64,000 nucleotides of DNA from Nostoc indistinguendum CM1-VF10 (GCA_019359215.1 JAHHHS010000007.1:97298-161297), one strand, 5' to 3'. Shown: positions 18,601 to 27,154, numbered from the stretch's first letter. Notes: generated by a model from the letters alone, not told the origin. Made by a program: numbers and translations.

Positions 18601-18811
18601 TCTGTTCTTCGATGGGGCGGGTAATCAGGTCTTCTACTTCTGTTGGCCCTGCGCCCGGATATGTAGTCGTGATCGTAATTTCAGGGCGATCGCCTCCTGG
18701 TTGCAATTCTAGGGGTAACTTTAGTAGGGAGAACACCCCGAACATTGCTAGCAAGCAAAACAAAACAAAAGTTCCATGTCGCCAACGAACGGCGGTTTCA
18801 ATAAAATTCAT
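15638..18811 (-). CDS. RND-family efflux pump inner-membrane subunit (AcrB/HAE1-like)
   Basis: A 1057-residue proton-driven exporter. The first helix (RHGTFVLFCLLAMFGVFSLL) and the large periplasmic pore domains with YPGAGPTEVEDLITRPIE are followed by helices including GMVVDNAIVVIENVF, where the aspartate is the conserved proton-relay residue of transmembrane helix 4. A second half repeats the layout (GVVVNNAILLVDRAL). The sequence resembles hydrophobic-compound exporters more than CzcA-type metal pumps, but substrates cannot be read from it. The adaptor gene is 167 bases upstream on the same strand. An outer-membrane channel gene is not in the window. Confidence 0.92.
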   Translation of the reverse strand: MNFIETAVRWRHGTFVLFCLLAMFGVFSLLKLPLELQPGGDRPEITITTTYPGAGPTEVEDLITRPIEEQMQEVLGVQEISSTSRAGRSSITLEFAQDANARERMIDVLNRLQQVESLPPEAQESNVELVGGNSSPMMWIPFDTKEGFQPDADRYRDLADEVVIPRLRRVEGTGQFLLVGGQEREVEVKVDPKALSDRNLAIGDVVRVLQENNRDIRGGPLILGRREYRVRTISRSQDLSQIEGFVLRRDQSGTVYLRDVAKVQMGRKPQDSALVFNGKPGVAVGVIRQIGANVPEVAKGIRAEIAALQTEFDRQNQGIRFVYNYDESQYINQSIEFVQGNLVSGALLATIVLVLFLGSMRTVAVVAITIPTTLIMVFIVMSAFGRTLNIISLAGLAFAVGMVVDNAIVVIENVFTHMQQGKSAMRAAIEGTQEVWGAMLGSTLTNVVVFVPLLMVTGEAGQLYTDMAIALSASSLFSLFAALTLVPMLSGLFLKQSEAMQMMQGGEYRGGNWFERMVAKTSAVFRHFQSKLENFLAATVSWSLGRKRIGRRLIVLSIPIVLLVTSIFLLPPADYLPEGNRNLVVLRAEPLPGTSIPEAIRQSEPVQKFLRSQPEVDRIMYVDRPGALRGIATILKPEFATTTGLADMVDRLRAQSSNFAGYRFVIPTRISIFRDPGKEFEVDIVGADLNQIGDLEKQITGKLRSLPGVQNVRSNFVLGAGELQVIPNRERIAEVGLSEAEIGSMVEAALGGKVASDYIDGKNELDVSVELQNTAVETPEQLRQLPLYAQGRQVQLGDIAEVMETTGADAINHVNLERSISLTVSLAPDAPLATLVERTEEEILNPLRATLPTGYRLELAGSADQLATTVGQLVAAFAFSILITYLLLVALYRSFLYPVVIMATVPMGMSGALLSLVIANLIPGMNVALDMITALGFVILTGVVVNNAILLVDRALQLQQAGEDFDASLYNATSDRLRAIFMSAGTSVLGMLPLAVLPGQGSELYQGLGIVLTGGLAFSTILTPTVVPALMGLLYDLSGRKSPRSPSAKKPDELVTN

Positions 18812-18978
18812 ATTAATTCGTAATTCAGAAAGTCATATTTAAACTGGGTTTCCAGTATTTTGAAGAAGGAAAGGTTAAAGGAGAAAGAGAAAAGGAAAAT
18901 TTATACTTCTGATTCTTCCTCTTTAACCGACTTCTGCAAGAAGTCTATGGAAATGTAGGTACAACCTCAACCTATGTT

Positions 18979-20328
18979 TTAAGTTGGATCAACTATCTTT
19001 ACAGGCGCACCATCTTGCAATCCATCACTGCCACGTAGCACAATGCGTTGACCAGTACGTAAAGTGGGATGATAAATTGCGACATTTTTACCCATGTCAG
19101 AAACCATCTCGACTGGAATTTGTTTAGCTTTGCCGTCAGCAACTGCAAAAACTAGCCACTCGTTTTGTCTTCTGGTTAATGCATCTCGTGATATCACAAA
19201 GCTAGAGCGATTCGAGGGCATATTTAGGTTGCCTGCGATCGCCATTCCTGGTATTAATCCTGACGGTGGTTTGTTAATTTGGACACGCACACGTTGGCGA
19301 CGAGAAGCAGTCTCAGCAGAAGGAACTACAGCAGTGATGGTGGCGCGTTGTTTCCATTGCGGTAGGGCGCGAGTTGTAAGATCGATTGTCATCCCTGGGG
19401 TAACTTTACCACTGAGTTCTTCTGGTAACTCTAGGAAAATGTCGAAGCGATCGCCTGCTACTAAGGTGACAATTTGACCAGAACTTTGTACCAAATCACC
19501 GTTACTGATATGGCGAGTCTGCACTATACCCGATTCTGATGCCAAAATTCGAGTTCGCTGCCGGGCTAATTCTGCTTGAGCTAAGGTGGCTTTTGCTGCT
19601 TCTACATTTGCTCGTTGAGCGGCAATTTCTTCTTGAATCGGCCCAGCTTTCGCTTCAGCAAGTTCTGCTTCGGCTTCTAATCGTTCTCCTTGGATGTTAG
19701 CCAATTGTGCTTGGGCTTCCACTAACAACCTTTGAGATAAAGCGCCCTCTTTAACAAGATCGCTAGTACGTTTCAGGTTATCGCGTGCCTCCAGTTCTCG
19801 TGCCTTAGTAGATGTGACAGCCGCTTGCCGTTGAGCAATGATTTCAGGACGAGTACCAACTTCCAAACGTGCCAGATTACTTCGTTGTTGTGCCAGTTGC
19901 GCTCGTGCTTGGCTAATTGCCAATTGCTGATCGGTATCATCAAGTAAAGCGATCGCCATCCCTATTGTCACGCGATCGCCTGGTTGCACTGAAATTTGCT
20001 TGACAATTCCACTAGTTTGAGCGCGGATTGTTGACTGCTGAGTGGCTTCTACTTGTCCCAACAACTGGACACTTCTTGTAGCACTTCCAGTTGCAAGAGA
20101 GATTGTTTCAATTGGTTTTGGAGGTAGTCCTTGCTGTTGTGCAACAGAAGAAGGTGGTGCGCCACCAGGAGCGAACATCCGCCAGAGGATAATGCCACCA
20201 GTTGCCAGAAATAGAATCAGCAATCTCCAGAACCAAGGTTTACCTGAACGAGTAGGTGCTAACTCAGAAGGCACAGAACTATCTGATTGGGTTTCAACCG
20301 TTGAAACTTGAGTTTCAGAAGTATCCAT
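18979..20328 (-). CDS. RND efflux periplasmic adaptor (membrane fusion protein)
   Basis: A 449-residue adaptor that links the inner-membrane pump to an outer-membrane channel. After a polar N-terminus there is one membrane anchor (about residues 33-52), then the split lipoyl/biotinyl-like domain (SGIVKQISVQPGDRVTIG), a long alpha-helical hairpin rich in Q, A and E (about residues 135-265), a beta-barrel and a membrane-proximal domain (ALTRRQNEWLVFAVADG). The gene precedes the pump gene on the same strand, and together they form a two-gene operon. ATG at 20328. Confidence 0.9.
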   Translation of the reverse strand: MDTSETQVSTVETQSDSSVPSELAPTRSGKPWFWRLLILFLATGGIILWRMFAPGGAPPSSVAQQQGLPPKPIETISLATGSATRSVQLLGQVEATQQSTIRAQTSGIVKQISVQPGDRVTIGMAIALLDDTDQQLAISQARAQLAQQRSNLARLEVGTRPEIIAQRQAAVTSTKARELEARDNLKRTSDLVKEGALSQRLLVEAQAQLANIQGERLEAEAELAEAKAGPIQEEIAAQRANVEAAKATLAQAELARQRTRILASESGIVQTRHISNGDLVQSSGQIVTLVAGDRFDIFLELPEELSGKVTPGMTIDLTTRALPQWKQRATITAVVPSAETASRRQRVRVQINKPPSGLIPGMAIAGNLNMPSNRSSFVISRDALTRRQNEWLVFAVADGKAKQIPVEMVSDMGKNVAIYHPTLRTGQRIVLRGSDGLQDGAPVKIVDPT

Positions 20329-20525
20329 AGCGATTAACGGTGGGCTACTGAGGTTTAGGGGCTAAGGGTTAATCGTTGATAGTGAACAATGAATAGTCAA
20401 ATGTTCGCTATCAACAATCAATTATTTAGATAAAAGTAAAATTACGTTACTTTTCTTGTAGTTTATTGGATAAATATGACATAGAAATGTCAAAGATAGT
20501 CATTAGTCATTGGTCAAAAAGTTTC

Positions 20526-20912
20526 CTACTGCTTCGACTCAACTATTAGTTCTTTGACGCGATCGGGTGGTAAGCCTAACTCCTGACTAAGAGCAGTTTC
20601 AAGTTTACTTATATCAGTTATTGGAAATTCAAATACTATCCTTGTAAGAACTGAGTTATTGGTTTTAACGTTAACCCGTGAAATTCCTTTTTTGGGGAGA
20701 ATTTCGACCTTAATCGCTACTATCCTTTTCATAATCTGTCGTGCCGATTGAGTATCTGCTAGCAGATATTTTTTAGTGAGATTGGAGCGACTTAAAATCC
20801 GATCTCCTACAAAGCCGCTCCCCAGCCAAAAAACTAACCCAATCAATGGCAAGGACAACCAAAACACAATGCCTAACGAGCGCAACGCTTGAAAAAGTTG
20901 AAGTTGCTGCAT
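20526..20912 (-). CDS. Small membrane-anchored protein of unknown function
   Basis: A 128-residue protein with an N-terminal hydrophobic segment (GIVFWLSLPLIGLVFWLGSGF, about residues 14-34) followed by a soluble domain of about 90 residues with alternating strands (AIKVEILPKKGISRVNVKT, IVFEFPITDISKLETALSQE). The domain resembles no family recognised here. It is divergent from the response-regulator gene, with about 100 bases between the two starts, and upstream of the efflux operon on the same strand. That position makes it a plausible target or partner of the two-component pair. Confidence 0.65.
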   Translation of the reverse strand: MQQLQLFQALRSLGIVFWLSLPLIGLVFWLGSGFVGDRILSRSNLTKKYLLADTQSARQIMKRIVAIKVEILPKKGISRVNVKTNNSVLTRIVFEFPITDISKLETALSQELGLPPDRVKELIVESKQ

Positions 20913-21010
20913 GGAAGGTATAAGGTTGAGTGTTTCCCTCGCTTTTGCGTCATCCTTTTACCTTAATCTAAAATTAGCAAGGAAAAATTACGGCAACCTG
21001 AGCAAATGGG

Positions 21011-21688
21011 ATGTTGATCTTACTAGTCGAAGATGACCCATCGCAGTTAGAGCCACTACGGGCAGCCTTATTAAAGGTGGGGCATACAGTTGATGCGATC
21101 GCTGATGGGGAAACAGCACAGTGGTTTGCTTTTCGCAAAGACTATGACTTGCTGATTCTAGATTGGATGTTGCCTAAAGTGAGTGGCGTAGAATTGTGTC
21201 AAGTATATCGACGGGCAGGTAAGCTGGCTCCTGTATTGATGCTGACGGCGAAAGACACGATTTTAGATAAGGTAATGGGTTTAGATGCTGGAGCCGATGA
21301 TTACTTAGTAAAACCTGTGGATGTTCTAGAGTTATTGGCACGAGTCCGGGCGCTAGGACGGCGATCGCCTATGTGGCAAGGAGATATACTTAGCTTGGGC
21401 GATTTGGAACTTCATTTATCCACTTTGACGCTCGAACTCGGTTCGTTGACAACTCAACTTTCTAGCCGGGAGTTTCAATTGATGGAGTATTTAATGCGTC
21501 ATCCCCGCCAGGTCTTATCTCATAACCAGATTGAGCAAGCTCTTTGGAGCTGCGGAGAGGAACCAGAAAGTAACGCGGTTACTACCTTGGTTCGCCGCCT
21601 GCGCCAGCGCCTACAGACTATTGGTGTCAAAGATTGGATAGAAACAGTGCATCGCATGGGCTATCGAATAAATCCCCCAAATTTGTGA
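21011..21688 (+). CDS. OmpR-family response regulator (RppA-like)
   Basis: A 225-residue DNA-binding regulator. The receiver domain has the acidic pair after LLVED, phospho-acceptor Asp51 in LLILDWMLPK, a threonine in LMLTAKDT and the lysine of DDYLVKP. A winged-helix DNA-binding domain follows (LSSREFQLMEYLMRHPRQVL, VTTLVRRLRQRL). The sequence is close in style to the cyanobacterial RppA/NrsR group, whose members respond to redox state or nickel. The kinase gene follows on the same strand after a 109-base repeat spacer. The ATG at 21011 gives an N-terminus that starts directly at the receiver strand. Confidence 0.9.
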   Translation: MLILLVEDDPSQLEPLRAALLKVGHTVDAIADGETAQWFAFRKDYDLLILDWMLPKVSGVELCQVYRRAGKLAPVLMLTAKDTILDKVMGLDAGADDYLVKPVDVLELLARVRALGRRSPMWQGDILSLGDLELHLSTLTLELGSLTTQLSSREFQLMEYLMRHPRQVLSHNQIEQALWSCGEEPESNAVTTLVRRLRQRLQTIGVKDWIETVHRMGYRINPPNL

Positions 21689-21701
21689 ACCGTCGAACGG
21701 A

Positions 21702-21800
21702 GGTGGGGGGCAGGGGGCAGGGAGCAGGGAGCAGGGGATGAAAAAGTAATGACAAATGACTAATGACAAATGACAAATGATTAATGACTAATGACTAATG
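21702..21800. repeat. G-rich and TGACTAA/TGACAAA repeat spacer between regulator and kinase genes
   Basis: GGGGGGCAGGGGGCAGGGAGCAGGGA units are followed by at least six TGACAAA / TGACTAA / TGATTAA heptamer-octamer units. The last unit contains the start codon of the histidine kinase (CTAATG). Related ATTAGTTAT/ATTAGTCAT runs lie at about 28446-28480 and 59790-59830. Confidence 0.75.
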
Positions 21801-23072
21801 TTCGATCATAGCCGTCGTAATCTTGCTCACTGGTTTGCCCTGTCAATGGGTGGAATTTTGTTCGCTTTTGCAGGGGTGGGCTATTGTCTGAGTGTAGAAG
21901 AACAATTGCGGGTTTTTGACGACGAACTATTTTCACAAAGTAAAGCCTTCGCTACTAAAACCCAATACTCACTTTATCAAAGTCAATGGCAAAATCAGCG
22001 CAGCCAGACTCCTGTAGAAAGCGGTGTATCGTTGAATGGCGGGCTAATCTACGCACGGTGGTATAACTCCAATAAACAACTTTTACAGTTTATCGGTTCA
22101 TCGGGTGGCAAACAGTTGAGCGCGAAACCTGGATTTCAAACGTTAGAAGTACCAATAGGCTCAGAGTCATTTAGTACAAAAACCTGGATTCGCCAAGTTA
22201 CACTTCCTGTTTTGGAAGGTAAGGTGCTGATTGGCTACTTCCAAACAGCAACTCCAATGAACTCTCTACGCATTGGACTGAACCAAGCCCGCTTGTTTCT
22301 AACTTTCGGGGTTCCCGTAACCTTTGGTGTAATAGGTATCACAGGTTGGTTTTTGGTTGGATTGGCAATGCGACCAAGCCTTCGTGCTTATCAGCAATTG
22401 CAGCGATTTACAGCCGATGCTTCTCATGAACTACGCACACCCGTTGCTACGGTATTGAGCAATGCTCAAGTTGCCCTGATGCCTCCCGAAGACCCCTTGG
22501 AGCAAAGATTGCGGTTGCAAAATATCGTCCGAACTGCTAAGTCCATGAGTACGCTGATCAATGATCTGCTTTTTTTGTCGCGTTATGATGGCTCGCTTGC
22601 AGAAACCGTATTAAAATCCGTTGATTTGTGTGAAATATTGCGATCGCTTGCTCAGGAGTTCGCAGCGCTTGCTCCTGCCCAAAGTCTCAATTTCAATGCT
22701 CACCTTCCAGAGCATCCGATCATTTTAAAAGCCGATGCTAATTTGCTTAAACAAGCTGTGATTAATCTACTGACTAATGCCTTTAAATACACACCAGCAG
22801 ACGGTAAAGTACAATTACATCTTTTTATCCAGTCTCACTGCGCGGTAATTCAGGTCAAAGATAACGGGATTGGTATTCCATCCACTGATTTGCCACATAT
22901 ATTTGATCGTTTTTATCGTGTAGATACTATCCGATCTCGGCAAACAGGCGGCTTTGGACTCGGACTTGCGATCGCTCAACAAATTGTGCAACGATCCGGT
23001 GGGCAAATTACTGTAAATAGTATACTAGGTCAAGGCTCCACATTTCAAATTAGCCTTCCCCTGAAACTTTGA
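21798..23072 (+). CDS. Sensor histidine kinase (RppB-like)
   Basis: A 424-residue membrane kinase. One helix near the N-terminus (about residues 13-33) and a second at about 170-192 (LFLTFGVPVTFGVIGITGWF) frame a periplasmic sensor region. The H-box is FTADASHELRTPVATV with His210. The catalytic domain has the N-box NLLTNAFKYTP, the G1 box VKDNGIGIP and the G2 box GGFGLGLAIAQQ. It should phosphorylate the regulator encoded just upstream. The start codon ATG at 21798 sits inside a heptamer repeat run, and no Shine-Dalgarno is visible there; a later start (for example the Met in FALSMGG) would cut into the first helix, so the ATG was kept. Confidence 0.88.
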   Translation: MFDHSRRNLAHWFALSMGGILFAFAGVGYCLSVEEQLRVFDDELFSQSKAFATKTQYSLYQSQWQNQRSQTPVESGVSLNGGLIYARWYNSNKQLLQFIGSSGGKQLSAKPGFQTLEVPIGSESFSTKTWIRQVTLPVLEGKVLIGYFQTATPMNSLRIGLNQARLFLTFGVPVTFGVIGITGWFLVGLAMRPSLRAYQQLQRFTADASHELRTPVATVLSNAQVALMPPEDPLEQRLRLQNIVRTAKSMSTLINDLLFLSRYDGSLAETVLKSVDLCEILRSLAQEFAALAPAQSLNFNAHLPEHPIILKADANLLKQAVINLLTNAFKYTPADGKVQLHLFIQSHCAVIQVKDNGIGIPSTDLPHIFDRFYRVDTIRSRQTGGFGLGLAIAQQIVQRSGGQITVNSILGQGSTFQISLPLKL

Positions 23073-23080
23073 TTCTGACT

Positions 23081-23106
23081 CACTTCGGCTACGTTCAGCG
23101 ACCTCC
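23081..23106. repeat. Short dispersed repeat (second copy of the unit at 2760)
   Basis: CACTTCGGCTACGTTCAGCG with following ACCTCCT matches the unit at 2760-2785 with few changes. It lies between the stop of the kinase gene and the stop of the convergent TPR gene. Confidence 0.65.
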
Positions 23107-23128
23107 TGAATTCTAACTTCTGAATTCT

Positions 23129-24397
23129 TCAACTATTGCGATCGCGTTCTAAATCATCAATCACTTTTTGCAAATACCACTCGTCTGACATCCCAGGATA
23201 ATAATTTTGCTTTTGCTGAATTAATCGTTCGGCAATTTCCCAATATCCTCCAACCATTCGCAAAAGTCGCTGACGTAGCAGGCTATCTTTTTGCTTTTTT
23301 GACTGTGGACTAAATTTTTGAATTTTTTCTAGGCTACTTAAGACTTGTTGATAATTTCCCCAATCTTCTTGTTCACAAAAAATACTCGCCGCTCGTTGAT
23401 AATCTTCCAGAGCATTTTGTATTTCTTCTATGCAAGTATAAGCAATGCCGCGATTGTAGTAAGCTTGAGCATCATCAGGGTTTATTTGCAGCGCTTGGGT
23501 ATAATCTTTAATTGCACCAAGATAGTTACTCATTGTCCGATAGGCATTGCCTCTGGCAATATAGATTAAAGGATCTTCGGGTTGCATCTGGAGTGCTTGG
23601 TTAAGATCCGCGATCGCACCTTGATGATCTCCCAATACAGAACGCGCTTTACCTCGGTTGCGATAAACAATAGCATCTTGAAAATTTAGTCCCAATGCTT
23701 GATTAAAATCAGCGATCGCTTCTCGATAATTCCCCATTTTGCAACGCACAACCCCACGACAGCAGTAAGCTTGGGCATCTTGCGGATCGGCTTTTAATAC
23801 CCAGTTTAAATCTGCTAATGCTTCTTGGGTATCTCCCTTTTCAGCCTTTTCTAATAATTGTGTGAAATATTCCTTTGTAGATAAAATTGGTGCATTTGTG
23901 GAACCCGATTGCTCAACGGTAGGTTTTTCTGGAGATTGTAGCTGTTTAATCTTTTCCAGACAAAGGCGACAATTTTCTTTATCCTGTTGCTCTAGATATA
24001 ATTGTGCAGCTTTTTTAAAATTAGCGATCGCGTCTTGAATACAACCCTGTTTACGCCGCACTATCCCCCGGAGATTATAAGCAGGAGCATAATTGAGATT
24101 GAGACGAATAGCGCGTTCAACATCGTCTAGCGCCCCCGGTAAATTTTTCAGCGCCATCCTAGCCAATCCACGACAATAATATGCCTCTACACTCTCAGGA
24201 TTAAGCTTCAGGGCTTCGGTATAATCTGAAACAGCCTTAAGGATTGCTCCTGAATCATAATGTGCCAAACCCCGTTGCAAGTGAGCTTCGATAAAGTAAG
24301 GTGTCAATTGTAAAGCATGATTAAATTCCTTAATCGCTCCAGCGTAGTCTTTTCGCCTAGCCTTTTCCAATCCTCTATTGTAAAATTCGTCATTCAT
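23129..24397 (-). CDS. Tetratricopeptide repeat protein
   Basis: A 422-residue protein built almost entirely of TPR units of 34 residues, for example YAGAIKEFNHALQLTPYFIE, AVSDYTEALKLNPESVEAYY and GAIKDYTQALQINPDDAQAYY. About eight to nine units are visible in two blocks, separated near residues 150-180 by a linker rich in charged residues (KENCRLCLEKIKQLQ). No signal peptide or membrane helix is seen, so it is probably a cytosolic protein-protein interaction scaffold. The C-terminal 60 residues do not form TPRs. No partner can be named from the context. Confidence 0.88.
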   Translation of the reverse strand: MNDEFYNRGLEKARRKDYAGAIKEFNHALQLTPYFIEAHLQRGLAHYDSGAILKAVSDYTEALKLNPESVEAYYCRGLARMALKNLPGALDDVERAIRLNLNYAPAYNLRGIVRRKQGCIQDAIANFKKAAQLYLEQQDKENCRLCLEKIKQLQSPEKPTVEQSGSTNAPILSTKEYFTQLLEKAEKGDTQEALADLNWVLKADPQDAQAYCCRGVVRCKMGNYREAIADFNQALGLNFQDAIVYRNRGKARSVLGDHQGAIADLNQALQMQPEDPLIYIARGNAYRTMSNYLGAIKDYTQALQINPDDAQAYYNRGIAYTCIEEIQNALEDYQRAASIFCEQEDWGNYQQVLSSLEKIQKFSPQSKKQKDSLLRQRLLRMVGGYWEIAERLIQQKQNYYPGMSDEWYLQKVIDDLERDRNS

Positions 24398-24583
24398 AGT
24401 ATTTGTTTGGTTGATTCAGTTAGTTAAATTCCAGGACAGTCATTTTGTAGCCCAACCCATGCACTCACCCTTAATATTTTAAGTATTCAGCGTGCTTTTG
24501 CTTTGTTCTCGTGTACTAAAAATGTATCAGAAAAAACTTGTGGTTACTCTGGACTTATGCTTCCGGTTTGTGAAGATATCGCA

Positions 24584-24687
24584 CTAGTACCGCCAGACGG
24601 AAGTCAAAATTCAAAATTCAAAAGTATTATGGAATAAGCTTTTTAGAGATTTTAAATGTTTGCTCTATTTACGCCGTGGTGTACTAG
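24584..24687. mobile_element. MITE-like element family 1, copy 2 (104 bp)
   Basis: Starts CTAGTACCGCCAGACGGAAG and ends TTTACGCCGTGGTGTACTAG. The interior (AGTATTATGGAATAAGCTTT) matches copies 1 and 3 closely. It has the same length as copy 1. It is intergenic between the TPR gene and the dioxygenase gene, within a spacer of 543 bases that otherwise holds only the terminator at 24875-24902. Confidence 0.82.
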
Positions 24688-24874
24688 ATAACAGGGCTAA
24701 CGAGCAAACATATAATATTACTTATACATTTATTATATGTGGACTGAATATAGTTCCGATTCTAGGTAATATAACGATAAAAAATTATAACTTTATTAAT
24801 TTATATGCCAACTTTAGCCATCAAGCAAGATAAACCACTATTTGCACGATTATTTCCAATTACAAATAAAAAAC

Positions 24875-24902
24875 TGGGGAAATGACTCCATTCAATTCCC
24901 CA
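24875..24902 (-). terminator. Terminator of the dioxygenase gene
   Basis: TGGGGAA at 24875-24881 pairs with TTCCCCA at 24896-24902. On the minus strand the stem is followed by a T-rich tract (AGTTTTTTATTTG). It lies 39 bases past the stop codon of the minus-strand gene. Confidence 0.75.
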
Positions 24903-24940
24903 TATCTCGTAAATTGTAAAAGATTTACAGTTAACTAAAA

Positions 24941-25609
24941 TTATTCTGAAAGTAAGCTAGGAGAAGTAATTACAAAAACATCCAAGCTTCCTTGAGCATC
25001 AGTCTGTGGTTTTATGGGATTGGCAAAGTGGAAAAATTCATGATCGTTAACCAATAATAGTTCGCCCGGATTTAGAACTTTGCTAAACACAGGTTTTTCC
25101 TTTTTGGCAGTATACAAATGTGCTTCTCCACCTTGAATATTATCTCTATCTACTGAAAATATGCCAATAAAATCAGTACCATCTTGATGGATGCCTTCAG
25201 GCGCTGGATTGCCAAAATTATCTGGTGAACAAGTAATTCTAATTTGATGAACTCCGATTTCAGCTTCCGGATGAAGTTTACAAGAATCACTAAATGCTAA
25301 AACAAGATTTTTAAAAATATCAAGTTTTATGAGTGCATCATCTAATTCTGCAAACTCTCTTTTTATGTCACCCATTAATGGATTATGCTCTTTACTTTGA
25401 AAGAAGTAGCCATGAGGTAATTTGATTAAACCATTTCCAGAAACTATAAACCGAGATAATCTTCTCGAACGATAATTGCCTTTGATATAAGGGTCAATAG
25501 GCATATTACTGAAAAATGGCTTGAAACCTTCTGGATTTATTGAATTTACCTTTCTTAGAGTAAACAGAAAAGCATATTCTAATTCCGTTGCTGTCCCCAA
25601 TTTTTGCAT
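24941..25609 (-). CDS. 2-oxoglutarate/Fe(II) dioxygenase (PF10014-type)
   Basis: A 222-residue protein of the 2OG-Fe dioxygenase family that includes bacterial isoleucine 4-hydroxylase and other free amino acid hydroxylases. The metal triad is visible as HQDGTDFIGIF (His and Asp) and a distal histidine in LVNDHEFFHFANPI; the 2OG-binding arginine region is less clear. The frame starts with ATG at 25609 and has AGGAGGTAAATCC just upstream, a strong ribosome binding site. A clean terminator follows. The gene stands alone, so the substrate (possibly a free aliphatic amino acid) is inferred only from the family. Confidence 0.82.
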   Translation of the reverse strand: MQKLGTATELEYAFLFTLRKVNSINPEGFKPFFSNMPIDPYIKGNYRSRRLSRFIVSGNGLIKLPHGYFFQSKEHNPLMGDIKREFAELDDALIKLDIFKNLVLAFSDSCKLHPEAEIGVHQIRITCSPDNFGNPAPEGIHQDGTDFIGIFSVDRDNIQGGEAHLYTAKKEKPVFSKVLNPGELLLVNDHEFFHFANPIKPQTDAQGSLDVFVITSPSLLSE

Positions 25610-25856
25610 AGGATTTACCTCCTTGCATGTTGAAATTCTCCCGGATTTTTCTTTATGGGAGACTTATAATACTTAGTGTATGCTATTTTTTATTACTATG
25701 TTGTTAATTTAACTACAAAAATTGACAATTTATGATATGTAAAGTTACTCAAATTCTGCCGCAGGGCGGAGTAGCTGCTGAAAATATCTGCTATTGAGAG
25801 GTAGATAGGTAAGGAATCGACGTATATTTACTAGCAGCAACAAGGTTTTTTTTATA

Positions 25857-26582
25857 ATGATAGATTGGCTTTATCGCTACCCACCCTTGTATCCGGGTAT
25901 TTTACTCAAGCGTTACAAGCGGTTTTTTGCTGACGTTCAACTTGCTTCTGGCGAAATAGTGACAGCACACTGTCCAAATACAGGGCCTATGACTGGAGTA
26001 TCAACTCCCCAAAGTGCAGTACAACTTTCCAAAAGCGATAATCTTAACCGCAAATTGGCTTACACCTTAGAACTAATTCAGGTACATGACAACGAACCGA
26101 CTTGGGTAGGCATAAATACTTTTTTGCCCAATCGGATTGTAAAGCTAGCTTTGACGAAACACCTTTTCCCAGAATTAGGCAACTATAGCCAAATCAAGGG
26201 CGAGGTATTTTATGGACTAGATAAAAAAAGTCGAGTAGATTTTTTCTTGACGGGGAGTGATGAGGAACGCGCGATTTATTTAGAAGTGAAAAATACAACT
26301 TTATCTGAGGGAAGATTAGCTTTATTTCCTGACACGGAAACTACAAGAGGACAAAAGCATTTGCGAGAACTAATGGCACTGCTACCTCTAACTCGTGCGG
26401 TGATGCTTTACTTTATCAATCGCGGTGATTGTACTGAATTCTCCCCTGGCGATCGCACTGATCCTATATATGGTAAATTATTACGCGATGCGATCGCTCT
26501 CGGTTTAGAAGTCTTACCTTGCCGTTTTGATATTTCCCCCGAAGGTATCCGTTATTTGGGTCTGGCAAAACTAAAAATTTGA
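25857..26582 (+). CDS. sfsA: SfsA family DNA/RNA nuclease-like protein
   Basis: A 241-residue member of the SfsA family, first known as a sugar fermentation stimulation protein and later linked to nuclease activity through a PD-(D/E)xK-like fold. Family stretches are RFFADVQLASGEIVTAHCPN with CPNTGPMTG, GEVFYGLDKKSRVDFFLTG and AIYLEVKNTTL, the last two carrying the nuclease-like Asp and Glu-x-Lys. ATG at 25857. It converges with the fasciclin gene across a strong shared hairpin. Biological role in cyanobacteria is not established. Confidence 0.92.
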   Translation: MIDWLYRYPPLYPGILLKRYKRFFADVQLASGEIVTAHCPNTGPMTGVSTPQSAVQLSKSDNLNRKLAYTLELIQVHDNEPTWVGINTFLPNRIVKLALTKHLFPELGNYSQIKGEVFYGLDKKSRVDFFLTGSDEERAIYLEVKNTTLSEGRLALFPDTETTRGQKHLRELMALLPLTRAVMLYFINRGDCTEFSPGDRTDPIYGKLLRDAIALGLEVLPCRFDISPEGIRYLGLAKLKI

Positions 26583-26616
26583 TTACATCTATTTAAATAT
26601 AAACGCATGAAACAAT

Positions 26617-26647
26617 AAATCCATCTAGACAGGATCTAGATGGATTT
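26617..26647. terminator. Bidirectional terminator between sfsA and the fasciclin gene
   Basis: AAATCCATCTAGA at 26617-26629 pairs perfectly with 26635-26647 around a five-base loop (CAGGA). The 13-bp stem sits between two convergent genes and can serve both. Confidence 0.85.
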
Positions 26648-26752
26648 GTTGGTAGTTGGTGTTTACTAAAAAACATTCAACCAGACTGTCATAGAGAAAC
26701 GACTATAGATAGTCGCTGCCCCACAAATAGCATTCGCTATTCTGACGTTTGC

Positions 26753-27154
26753 TTATGCAGGAATCAAAACTGTGTCAATCACGTGGATGACGCCGTTATC
26801 AGCATCAACATCTGCTGCTGCAACAGTTGCATCATTGATTTTAACGCCATTAGAAGCGTCGATTTTTACATCTGAACCTTCAACTGTTGTAGCTGTCTTT
26901 AGCTTAACTACATCAGCAGCTAGTACCTTGCCTGATACAACATGATAGGTCAAGATTTTTGTGAGCTTAGGAATATCTTTCAGTAATGCGTCTACTGTTC
27001 CTGCTGGAAGCTTATTAAACGCTTCATCAGTAGGTGCGAAGACGGTAAATGGCCCAGGGCCTTTCAGTGTATCTACTAAACCAGCTGCTTGGATTGCTGC
27101 AACTAGTGTGTTGAAAGAACCATTATTAGCGGCGGTGTCAACAATATTGGCCAT
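26753..27154 (-). CDS. Fasciclin (FAS1) domain protein
   Basis: A 133-residue protein made of a single FAS1 domain. The H1 motif is [15 protein letters not shown] and the H2 motif is [17 protein letters not shown]1 domains mediate adhesion in extracellular matrices. There is no signal peptide: the protein begins [14 protein letters not shown], directly at the domain, as is common for short cyanobacterial FAS1 proteins, so either it acts inside the cell or is exported by another route. ATG at 27154 with an upstream AGGTAAAGCAC-type site. Confidence 0.92.
   Translation of the reverse strand: MANIVDTAANNGSFNTLVAAIQAAGLVDTLKGPGPFTVFAPTDEAFNKLPAGTVDALLKDIPKLTKILTYHVVSGKVLAADVVKLKTATTVEGSDVKIDASNGVKINDATVAAADVDADNGVIHVIDTVLIPA

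Noticed and set aside
15867..18842. Many plus-strand frames of 65-100 codons opposite the RND pump gene
   Set aside because: All are antisense to one long, well-conserved coding frame with clear domains.
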